The position numbers were made by a program, and so were the translations under genes. Source: Gemmatimonadota bacterium (GTDB taxonomy: Bacteria > Gemmatimonadota > Gemmatimonadetes > Gemmatimonadales > GWC2-71-9). Taken from it: 23,744 nucleotides of DNA. The stretch is taken from positions 1 through 23,744 of the forward strand of contig JAGGAG010000017.1 of the NCBI GenBank assembly GCA_017889745.1, in the 5' to 3' direction. Each line of letters opens with the position of its first letter. The stretch's first letter is position 1. The notes below the pieces were generated by a model that saw only the letters and a list, made by a program, of their open reading frames with translations, did not search any database and was not told the DNA's origin. Shown here piece by piece: positions 14,936 to 21,951 of the stretch.

Positions 14936-16363
14936 TCACAGCAGCATTCCGGCAATCGTCGCCGAGAGAAAGTTCGCGAGCGTGCCGGCGAGCATGGCCC
15001 GGAAGCCAAGACGCGCGAGGTCGGCCTTGCGGTCGGGCGCCAGGGCGCCGATGCCGCCGATCTGGATGCCGACGGAGCTGAAGTTGGCGAAGCCGGCGAG
15101 CGCGAAGGACGCGATCGTGAACGACCTGGGATCGAGCGAGGCCTTGAGCTGGCCCAGCTCGGCGAAGGCGATGAACTCGTTGAGCACGGCGCGGGTACCG
15201 AGCAGGCCGCCGACCACGCCGCTGTCGGCCCAGTTCACACCCATGACCCAGGCGATCGGGCGGCCGATCCAGCCGAGGATGACCTGGAGGTTCGCCGGCA
15301 TCCAGGGGAGCCAGCCGTTCAGCAGGCCAAAGATGCCGTTGACCAGGGCCACCAGCGCCACGAACGAGATGAGCATGGCGATGACGTTCAGCATGAGGTG
15401 CAGGCCCTCGCTGGTGCCGCGCGCGGCGGCGGCCACGAGGTTCACGTCGGTCTGGGGAATGTCGAGCTTGACGTTGCCGTAGGTCTCGGGCCGCCCGTCC
15501 TCGGGCTCGAAGATCTTGGCCATCATGATGGTGCCGGGCGCGGTCATGATGACGGCGGTGAGGAGGTGCTTCGCATCGACGCCGAACGCGATGTACGCCA
15601 CCATGATGGAGCCGGAGATGTGGGCCATGCCGGCGGTCATCACCGTCATCAGTTCGGAGCGCGTGAGGTTCGGCAGGAAGGGCCGGATGGTGAGCGGCGC
15701 CTCGGTCTGTCCCATGAAGATGGACGCGGCGACATCGAGGCTCTCGGCGCCGGAGGTCTTCATCAGCTTCGCCATGACCACCGCGAAGGCCCGCACGATG
15801 ACCTGCATGACGCCGAGGTAGTACATGATCGCGAAGAGCGCGGAGACGAAGATGATCGCCGGAAGGATCTGGAAGGCGAACACGACGCCGACGCTGGAGT
15901 GCTGCTTGCCCAACTCCCCGAAGACGAACTGGCTGCCCTGATAGCTGTAGCCGAGGATCGTGGTGACGATGTTGCCCAGCTTGCGGAACAGGATCTGTCC
16001 GGCGGGGATGCGGAGGACGAAGATCGCGAAGACGATCTGCAGCGCGAACCCCCATGCCACCACCCCCCAGGGGATCTGGCGCCGGTTGCGGGAGAAGGCA
16101 ACGCCGATCGCGATGATGACGGCGAGCCCCAGCAGCCCGCGGAAGCGCTCGCCGAAGGGAACGGGTGCGGGTGGCGGCGGGGTTGGCGGCGCGCGCTCGA
16201 CGGTGTCGGCCGGGGGTTGCGCCTGCGGCGCGGCCTGGGGCGAGGCCTGGGCAAGGAGCCGGTCGGTGCCACGCGCAACGAGCCCGGGGATCAGCCACAC
16301 CGCGGCTACCGCGAGCACCGGCAGCACGATCGCGAGCAGGGTGCGGCGCAGGTTCGCGCTCAC
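14936..16363 (-). CDS. nupC: NupC-type concentrative nucleoside transporter (CNT family)
   Basis: 475 residues from GTG 16363, whose GTGA overlaps the adenosine deaminase stop. It imports nucleosides with H+ or Na+. The CNT core (about 75-475) shows the family motifs: FVFGELG, FAFQILPAIIFVSALFAIMYYLG, GQTEAPLTIRPFL (218-230; nucleoside-base contact), MTAGMAHISGS, NEFIAF (395-400; ribose contact) and FANFSSVGIQIGGIG. It is longer than typical NupC (about 400) because of an extra N-terminal hydrophobic segment (about 8-30) and a Pro/Ala-rich linker (about 38-70; PTPPPPAPVP). The extension looks like an extra membrane anchor or a signal with a periplasmic linker. Its position directly after adenosine deaminase supports adenosine or inosine uptake. 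Confidence 0.93.
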   Translation of the reverse strand: MSANLRRTLLAIVLPVLAVAAVWLIPGLVARGTDRLLAQASPQAAPQAQPPADTVERAPPTPPPPAPVPFGERFRGLLGLAVIIAIGVAFSRNRRQIPWGVVAWGFALQIVFAIFVLRIPAGQILFRKLGNIVTTILGYSYQGSQFVFGELGKQHSSVGVVFAFQILPAIIFVSALFAIMYYLGVMQVIVRAFAVVMAKLMKTSGAESLDVAASIFMGQTEAPLTIRPFLPNLTRSELMTVMTAGMAHISGSIMVAYIAFGVDAKHLLTAVIMTAPGTIMMAKIFEPEDGRPETYGNVKLDIPQTDVNLVAAAARGTSEGLHLMLNVIAMLISFVALVALVNGIFGLLNGWLPWMPANLQVILGWIGRPIAWVMGVNWADSGVVGGLLGTRAVLNEFIAFAELGQLKASLDPRSFTIASFALAGFANFSSVGIQIGGIGALAPDRKADLARLGFRAMLAGTLANFLSATIAGMLL

Positions 16364-17385
16364 CCGATCGCCGCCAGTTCGTCGCGCACCGACGCCACCA
16401 GCCTCTCGCGCTCGGGCCAGGGGAGGAACGCCGACTCGAACCCGTTGAGGATCATGCGGTCGATTTCCGGTCGGGTGAACCCAAGCGCCGTGTGGGCCAT
16501 CCAGTACTCGTCGGTAAGCGAGGTGCCGCACATGAGCCAGCTGTCGGTGCAGAGCGTCACGTTGAGCCCGCGGTCGAAGTAGTCCCGCACCGGGTGCGCC
16601 GCCGCCGCCTTCACCGCATGCGTCTGCAGGTTGCTGGTGATGTTGATCTCGAGCCCGATGCGCCGGTCGCGGACGTAATCACGGAGGCGCGGATCCTCGT
16701 ACAGCCTGGTGCCATGCCCGATGCGCCCCGCATGGCAGCGATCGATCGCCTCGGCGACCGATTCGGCGCCGGCGGCCTCGCCGGCATGCACCGTGATGCC
16801 GAGCCGGCCGTGCAGGGCCACGTCGAAGGCGGCGGCGTGCACGCCGCAGGGACGCCCCGCCTCGCCGCCCGCCAGGTCGAAGGCGACCACGCCCTCGTCG
16901 CGGAAGCGCACCGACGCCTCGGCGATGCGAAGCGACACCTCGGGGGCATAGTGGCGAAGCGAGCAGTTGATCATCCGCGTCACCACGCCGAAATCCCGCT
17001 CACCGCGCTTGAGCCCGCGAAGCTCCGCGGCGATGGCCTCGTCGAGCGTGAGGCCGCCCTTGGTGCTCAGGTGGGGGCAGTAGCGCACCTCCAGGTAGCG
17101 GAGGTTGTCGCGCTTCGCGTCCTCGCACATCTCGTACGCCACGCGCTCGATGGCCTCGGGTACCTGCAGCACCGCGACGGTCGTGTCGAACTTCTTCAGG
17201 AACTCCTCGAGGTCGTGCGCGTGATCCACCAGCATGTACTTCCGGATGACCGCGGGATCGGTGGAGGGCAGCGTGGTCCCGGCGGCGCGGGCGAGCTCGA
17301 TCAGCGTTTCCGGGCGGAGCGACCCATCGAGGTGCACATGGAGTTCGGCCTTCGGCAAGCGCGCGACCAGCTCACGCGTGAGCAT
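16360..17385 (-). CDS. add: adenosine deaminase (amidohydrolase superfamily)
   Basis: 341 residues from ATG 17385; a GTG at 17418 is possible, but the ATG gives the normal short lead before LPKAELHVHLDGS. It converts adenosine to inosine and ammonia in the cytosol. Zinc ligands His16 and His18 (HVHLDG), His200 (TVHAGE, with catalytic Glu203) and His224 (GHGTRL) are present, as is SNLQT. The fourth zinc ligand Asp281 is present, but the classic 'TDDP' is 'TDSW' here: the second Asp (substrate N7 contact in mouse ADA) is Ser282. This suggests a subgroup whose specificity should not be assumed. The gene overlaps the small beta-grasp-like gene by 14 nt and the transporter by 4 nt, so the three are probably co-translated. 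Confidence 0.9.
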   Translation of the reverse strand: MLTRELVARLPKAELHVHLDGSLRPETLIELARAAGTTLPSTDPAVIRKYMLVDHAHDLEEFLKKFDTTVAVLQVPEAIERVAYEMCEDAKRDNLRYLEVRYCPHLSTKGGLTLDEAIAAELRGLKRGERDFGVVTRMINCSLRHYAPEVSLRIAEASVRFRDEGVVAFDLAGGEAGRPCGVHAAAFDVALHGRLGITVHAGEAAGAESVAEAIDRCHAGRIGHGTRLYEDPRLRDYVRDRRIGLEINITSNLQTHAVKAAAAHPVRDYFDRGLNVTLCTDSWLMCGTSLTDEYWMAHTALGFTRPEIDRMILNGFESAFLPWPERERLVASVRDELAAIG

Positions 17386-17608
17386 CGGACTCGTCGCGGC
17401 GCCGGGCGCTGATGACACGAATGATGGAACCGGCGCCGACCGGCTCGCCCGGCAGCATGTCGATGCCGCGCGCGTCGGTGGCGGACGCCGCGCCGAGCGT
17501 CAATCGCGCGCCCAGCTCCCGGTCGAAGGCGGTCACGGCATCGGCGACGGTGGCGGGCGAGGCGAGATCCACCGGCTTCTCGTTCACGAACACACGGATG
17601 CCGGTCAT
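17372..17608 (-). CDS. small beta-grasp-like (ThiS/MoaD-shaped) protein, hypothetical
   Basis: 78 residues from ATG 17608, which overlaps the nucleotidase stop as ATGA. The pattern is a starting strand and turn (IRVFVNEKPVDLASPATVADAVTAF), a helix, then 'DMLPGEPVGAGSIIRVISARRR'. This follows the size and order of ubiquitin-like beta-grasp carrier proteins (ThiS, MoaD). However, it lacks the C-terminal Gly-Gly needed for sulfur carriage and ends in a charged tail (DESDAHA). So it is either a beta-grasp protein with another job or a different small fold; no function is proposed. Tight overlap on both sides with nucleotidase and adenosine deaminase shows it belongs to the nucleoside operon. GC-rich codon use is like its neighbours. 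Confidence 0.75.
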   Translation of the reverse strand: MTGIRVFVNEKPVDLASPATVADAVTAFDRELGARLTLGAASATDARGIDMLPGEPVGAGSIIRVISARRRDESDAHA

Positions 17609-20600
17609 CGCCCCTTCTGCACCAGCGTCATCGTGGTGGGGGCGCGCACCGGCTGGGCGAGGCGCCTGAGGTAGAGCTCGATCACCTCGATGTCTCCCAT
17701 CGACTCCTGCTGCTGCGGCTTGCCCACGAGCATGGTATAGCCGCTCCCGCCGGTGGCGAGGAAGTCGTTCACGGCGAGGCGGTAGGTGGCGCCGTCCTTC
17801 AGCTTCTTCCTGCCCGTCAGGGTCACCTCCGTCACCCGCTGGCCGGGAGCACGCGTGCTGTCCCAGGTGACGGTCATGCCCGACACGTGGGCCGTGGGCG
17901 TGCCCGTCTCCAGCGCATGCTCCAGTACCTGCCGAAGCTCCCTGCCGGTCAGGAGCACCACCACGATACGGTTTCCGAACGGCTGCAGGGCGTACAGGTT
18001 CTCGTACGTCACCGCCCCCGACGGCAGGCTGGCGCGGATGCCGGCGTTGTTCATCAGCCCGACATCGGCGCGGAGCAGGTTCCGCTGCGCCTCGGCGACG
18101 AAGACGCCCAGCGGGTACTGGCCATCCTCCGACTCCCTGGTGAGGGGCGCCGCGAGAGTCGCGATCTGCCGGCCCGCGAGCGGCGCCGTCTGCTTCCGGA
18201 TCTGGTAGGTCAGCTCACCGAGCGCACTGTCGGGGGTCACCGCATCGGTGAAGGTGGTGCGTACGTCGACGTAGCCGCGGAACCCGCCGTCGGCGCGGCG
18301 CACGAGGTCGGTGACACCGATGGCCGTGCCGCTGCTGCGCGCCTGGACGATGGGGATGCCGTTCACCTCGGTGGCCAGCTTCGCGTGGGTGTGGCCGGCC
18401 ACGATGAGGTCCACCGATCCCGGCGGAAGTTCCTTCGCCAGGTCGAACACCTCGCCATTGCAGCCCGACTGCTCGCAGAAACCGCCCTCGTGCGCCAGCA
18501 GGATGGTGACGCTGGGCCGCTTCGCCCTGACCTCGTCGAGCACGTCGGCGATCGAGGCCAGCCCCCCGCGCCAGCCGAGCCCGGGCGTGTTCCCGGCGCG
18601 CACCATGCTCTTGGTGCCGGCGGCCATGTAGCCGATGATGGCGACGCGCAGGGTATCGACCTGGAGCATGATCCAGGGCCGGGCCCAGCCGGGCCGCCGG
18701 CCCGTCGCGGAGTCGACGAGGTTGGCGGCGAGCCAGGGATACTTCGACTCGCCCATGCGCGCGCGCAGCGTGTCGAGGCCCCAGTCGAGCTCGTGGTTGC
18801 CGATCACCGCCGCGGCGATCTTCATCTGGTTCATCGCCTGGATGGTCTGCCGTCCATAGAGGAGGTTCGACTCCAGGGTGCCCTGCAGTTCGTCACCCGC
18901 GTCGAGGCGGATGGTGGGGCAGCGGCACTGCGCGGTGGCACTGTCCATCATGGCGTCGACGGTCGCGACGCCGCCCACCTCCCGGCCCTCCGACCAGGGC
19001 GTGGTCCGGGGGAAGAGCGCGCCGTGGAGGTCGTTCATGCTGAGCACGCGGAGCAGCACCGAGTCGCGCATGCGCGCGGCGCGCGGCCTCGCCTCGGCGG
19101 CGGCGCCGAAGAGGAGACGCACCTGCTGCTCGGCGGCCGGCGGAACGATGCGCCACTCCTTCTCGGCGTACTCGGCGGGATCGAGCACCTTCTTCTGCTC
19201 GACGGCGGCGATGAGCAGGTCGCGGATCCCCTCACCGCGATCGTACACCACCGGCGCCCCCGCCACCACGCCATAGCCGCCGGCGCCCGTGGCCCGGTAA
19301 CTGTTGATCGCCATCGTGAAGGAATCGGCGGGCGCCACCTCGGCGCCCTTGTAGCGCAGGTTGCGGATGCGCGACCCGACCGGCTGGGAGAGGTCGATAT
19401 CGTACGCGACACCGCTCACCATGTCGAAGTTGTATCCGGCGATGGACCCGTCGACGCCGATCTTGCCGTCGCGCAGGGTGTAGTACTTCGCACTCTGCTC
19501 GAGATAGGCCCTGAGCTGGGCGCCGGTGATGCGAATCGCCTGGAGCGTGTTCTCGTAGGGATAGATGCCGGCGATCTGCGCGCGGGAAACATCGCCCTCG
19601 GCGATGCCGCTCTCGAGCCGGAAGTCGGACGTCGCCGAGAGCTGCGCGCCGGTCTTCTGCCGCTGCACCGACTGGATGAAGCTGATGAGCGGGGTGGGGC
19701 CGGCGCGCCCGTAGCGGGCGGGCATGGCGGCGGTGGCGCGCCCGATCGGCGTGGCGAGCCAGCGACGGGCATCCTCGCCGGGGCCGGCGAGCAGGTTCTG
19801 GATGCGCTGGTTGACGGGAACGTCGGCGAGCGGGATCAGCTGCGGGCTGACCGAGATCACCTTCCAGCGCCCGCTGCCGGTGCGCTCGAGCAGCACGTGG
19901 GTGACGCTCAGCGACTGGGCCCAGAAACTGGGCTGGGTGAAGTGCGTGCGGCCGATGAGCGAGTCGCGCACTTCCTTGTGCGTGTGGCCCACCACCACGA
20001 GGTCGGGCGCGTCGGGCAGGCGCGCGAGCGCCGCGGCGTCGTTCTCGGGGCCGATGCCGGTGGTGTCATAGGTGGCGGCCGGGCCGAGCCCGCTGTGCAC
20101 GAGCATCACCGAGAGGTCGGCGTCGAGCCGCATGCGGCGCGCGACGGCGGGCGCGGCGCTCGCGATGGGCGTCACGCGGATCTTCCCGGCCAGCTGCTGC
20201 CTGTCCCACAGCATGACGCCGGGCGTGGTGAAGCCGCCGACCGCAACCCGAATGGGTCCGCGGCGTATCACGGCATGCGAGGGGAAGAGCAGCGTGTCCG
20301 CCGGCACGGTCCGGACATTCCCGCTCACGTACCTGAACTTCGCGCCGGCGGCGGCGCCCTCGAGGAAGGGCACGCCGAAGTCGAAGTCGTGGTTGCCGGG
20401 CGTCGCGGCGTCGTAGCCCATGGCATTCATCGCGCCCACGATGGGATGCGGCGTGCGGGGCTCCCGGGCCAGGAACGCGGCGAACGGGTTGCCCTGCAGG
20501 AGGTCACCGGCGTCGACCAGGACGACCTGTTCCGGGTAGAGCCGGCGGAGGGAGTCGATGATGGTGGCGGCGCGGGTCAGCCCGCCCTGGAACGGGCGCT

Positions 20601-20721
20601 CGAGCGCGTAGTCCCAGGCGGTGGCGTTGCCATGCACATCGGTGGTGGCAACGATGACGACGCGGGCGGTGTCTGCCGGAGCTGCGAAGCTGAGGCAGGC
20701 CAACAGGATGGCTTGAACCAT
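17605..20721 (-). CDS. exported tandem 5'-nucleotidase / 2',3'-cyclic phosphodiesterase (two complete modules)
   Basis: 1038 residues from ATG 20721. A hydrophobic N-terminus (MVQAILLACLSFAAPA) looks like a short signal peptide, oddly without Lys or Arg in its n-region. Module 1 (about 20-525): Asp28-x-His30, DAGD with Asp73, GNHD (Asn110-His111), His209, GHTH (246, 248), then a 5'-nucleotidase C domain ending in SYRATGAGGYG. Module 2 (about 555-1038): Asp564-x-His566 (NDLHG), DAGD with Asp610, GNHE (Asn642-His643), His744, GHTH (777, 779), C domain with NNAGIRASLP and NDFLATGGSGY. Both metal sites look intact, so both halves may be active, perhaps on different substrates, as in Bacillus YfkN. 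It should act in the periplasm or outside, giving nucleosides and phosphate. First gene of the salvage operon, divergent from an ArsR/two-component operon. Confidence 0.93.
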   Translation of the reverse strand: MVQAILLACLSFAAPADTARVVIVATTDVHGNATAWDYALERPFQGGLTRAATIIDSLRRLYPEQVVLVDAGDLLQGNPFAAFLAREPRTPHPIVGAMNAMGYDAATPGNHDFDFGVPFLEGAAAGAKFRYVSGNVRTVPADTLLFPSHAVIRRGPIRVAVGGFTTPGVMLWDRQQLAGKIRVTPIASAAPAVARRMRLDADLSVMLVHSGLGPAATYDTTGIGPENDAAALARLPDAPDLVVVGHTHKEVRDSLIGRTHFTQPSFWAQSLSVTHVLLERTGSGRWKVISVSPQLIPLADVPVNQRIQNLLAGPGEDARRWLATPIGRATAAMPARYGRAGPTPLISFIQSVQRQKTGAQLSATSDFRLESGIAEGDVSRAQIAGIYPYENTLQAIRITGAQLRAYLEQSAKYYTLRDGKIGVDGSIAGYNFDMVSGVAYDIDLSQPVGSRIRNLRYKGAEVAPADSFTMAINSYRATGAGGYGVVAGAPVVYDRGEGIRDLLIAAVEQKKVLDPAEYAEKEWRIVPPAAEQQVRLLFGAAAEARPRAARMRDSVLLRVLSMNDLHGALFPRTTPWSEGREVGGVATVDAMMDSATAQCRCPTIRLDAGDELQGTLESNLLYGRQTIQAMNQMKIAAAVIGNHELDWGLDTLRARMGESKYPWLAANLVDSATGRRPGWARPWIMLQVDTLRVAIIGYMAAGTKSMVRAGNTPGLGWRGGLASIADVLDEVRAKRPSVTILLAHEGGFCEQSGCNGEVFDLAKELPPGSVDLIVAGHTHAKLATEVNGIPIVQARSSGTAIGVTDLVRRADGGFRGYVDVRTTFTDAVTPDSALGELTYQIRKQTAPLAGRQIATLAAPLTRESEDGQYPLGVFVAEAQRNLLRADVGLMNNAGIRASLPSGAVTYENLYALQPFGNRIVVVLLTGRELRQVLEHALETGTPTAHVSGMTVTWDSTRAPGQRVTEVTLTGRKKLKDGATYRLAVNDFLATGGSGYTMLVGKPQQQESMGDIEVIELYLRRLAQPVRAPTTMTLVQKGR

Positions 20722-20727
20722 GAGGTT

Positions 20728-20733
20728 GTAATA
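20728..20733 (-). promoter_or_regulatory. possible -10 element for a leaderless nucleotidase transcript
   Basis: TATTAC on the minus strand ends 6 nt before ATG 20721, and no Shine-Dalgarno sequence is visible. That spacing fits a -10 box with transcription starting at or near the start codon. No good -35 was found, so this is weak. Confidence 0.25.
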
Positions 20734-20791
20734 TCCCCGGACAGGGGGGCGGTTGGAAGCCGCAGGCCGGCGGGGCCGCGAAAGGGCCCAT

Positions 20792-20819
20792 GTCGCAATC
20801 GTGTAACCGCACTTGCGAC
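20792..20819. promoter_or_regulatory. inverted repeat in the divergent promoter region, candidate operator
   Basis: GTCGCAA (20792-20798) and TTGCGAC (20813-20819) are perfect inverted 7-mers with a 14-nt spacer. They lie in the 131-nt region between the nucleotidase start (20721) and the repressor start (20853). Size and symmetry suit a dimeric winged-helix repressor such as the adjacent ArsR-type protein, which could then control both operons. The link is inferred from position only. Confidence 0.4.
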
Positions 20820-20852
20820 GGGGTCGGGAGGGGCGTATTCGTTTCGGCGCAT

Positions 20853-21233
20853 ATGGCGAAACCATCACCCACGGAACTGCTGCAAGCGGTGGCCGAACCG
20901 ACCCGGCTGCGGATCCTGAATTGCCTGGCGGCGGCGCCGCTCTTCGTGGCCGACCTGCAGGAGGTGCTGGCGCTGCCGCAGCCGACCGTCTCGCGTCACC
21001 TCCAGGTGCTGCGGAAGGCCGACCTGGTGCGGGACACGCCGATCGCGCCGTTCGTGCTGTACCGCCTGAAGCGCGGCGGCGTCGGGCCGCTGGCCAGGAT
21101 GCTGGACTCGATCCTGTCGGCGCTGGCGGAGCTGGAGCCGACCCGTTCGGAGCGGACCCGTGCGCGCGAGCGCAGCCGGGCCGAGTATACGACACGCGTG
21201 AACGAGCCGGATGGCGACACCTGGGCCGGCTGA
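20853..21233 (+). CDS. ArsR/SmtB-type winged-helix transcriptional regulator
   Basis: 126 residues from ATG 20853. The frame is open from ATG 20790, but that adds 21 residues without family character and would place the inverted repeat (20792-20819) in coding sequence. The HTH is clear: ELLQAVAEPTRLRILNCLAAAPLFVADLQEVLALPQPTVSRHLQVLRKADLV, with the recognition helix at about 43-55. The ELCVCD metal motif of ArsR is absent, and Cys24 is the only cysteine, so metal sensing by the classical site is unlikely. The C-terminal third is charged (ERTRARERSRAEY). It lies 10 nt before the response regulator gene and is almost certainly co-transcribed with it. The effector and targets are unknown. Confidence 0.88.
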   Translation: MAKPSPTELLQAVAEPTRLRILNCLAAAPLFVADLQEVLALPQPTVSRHLQVLRKADLVRDTPIAPFVLYRLKRGGVGPLARMLDSILSALAELEPTRSERTRARERSRAEYTTRVNEPDGDTWAG

Positions 21234-21243
21234 GAGGAGCGTC

Positions 21244-21951
21244 ATGACGCATCGCATTCTCGTGGTGGACGACGAGCCCGATATCACGGCGCTCGTGGCG
21301 TATCACCTCGCCAAGACGGGGTACCGGGTCTCCACGGCGACCAACGGCGCCGACGCGCTCCGGTCGGCGCGGGAGGAACGGCCAGACATCGTCGTGCTGG
21401 ACCTGATGCTCCCGGGGTTGTCGGGCTACGAGGTGCTGGCGGAGCTGCGGAAGCGGGACGAAACGAAGGACGTCGGCGTGATCCTGCTGACCGCGCGGCG
21501 GGAGGAGGCGGACCGGATCAAGGGCCTGTCGCTGGGCGCCGACGACTACCTCACGAAGCCGTTCTCGCCGCACGAGCTGGCGCTCCGGGTGGCGGCCCTG
21601 CTGCGGCGCCTGGCATCGCCGGCGGTGTCGGGCGGCTCCACGCTGACGGCCGGCCCGATTACCATTGATCGCGCGGCGCACAAGGTGACGCTCGACGGGC
21701 AGGAGTTGCAGCTCACGTCCACCGAGTTCAAGCTGCTGCTGACCCTCCTCGAGCGGCGCGGACGGGTGCAGACCCGGCCGCAGCTCCTCGAGACCGTGTG
21801 GGAGGCACAGCCCGACATCCAGACGCGTACGGTGGACATGCACGTGCAGCGGCTCCGCACCAAGCTGGGTGAGTACGGCCCGCTCATCGAGACGGTACGG
21901 GGCTTCGGCTATCGCTTCCGGGGCACGGACAAGGTGAGCAAGACGCGGTGA
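21244..21951 (+). CDS. OmpR/PhoB-family response regulator
   Basis: 235 residues from ATG 21244, with AGAGGAG 4 nt upstream. The receiver (about 3-118) has Asp9/Asp10, phospho-acceptor Asp53 (VLDLMLPG), Thr83 and Lys105 (TKPF). The winged-helix DNA-binding domain (about 135-230) has LTSTEFKLLLTLLERRGRVQTR and TVDMHVQRLRTKLG, ending GFGYRF. It is activated by phosphorylation and binds direct repeats in promoters. Its GTGA overlap with the downstream kinase defines a cognate pair. It is closest in style to PhoB, but this rests on sequence style and a PAS-bearing kinase partner, not on a phosphate gene in view. Confidence 0.95.
   Translation: MTHRILVVDDEPDITALVAYHLAKTGYRVSTATNGADALRSAREERPDIVVLDLMLPGLSGYEVLAELRKRDETKDVGVILLTARREEADRIKGLSLGADDYLTKPFSPHELALRVAALLRRLASPAVSGGSTLTAGPITIDRAAHKVTLDGQELQLTSTEFKLLLTLLERRGRVQTRPQLLETVWEAQPDIQTRTVDMHVQRLRTKLGEYGPLIETVRGFGYRFRGTDKVSKTR

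Noticed and set aside
17887..20919. 1010-codon open frame on the + strand opposite the nucleotidase
   Set aside because: It mirrors the codon bias of the nucleotidase gene, and its composition (His, Arg, Gly, Val) shows no fold.
20722..21843. N-terminal extension of the nucleotidase frame to 21843
   Set aside because: The extension runs antisense through the ArsR-type and response regulator genes, and the signal peptide begins at 20721.
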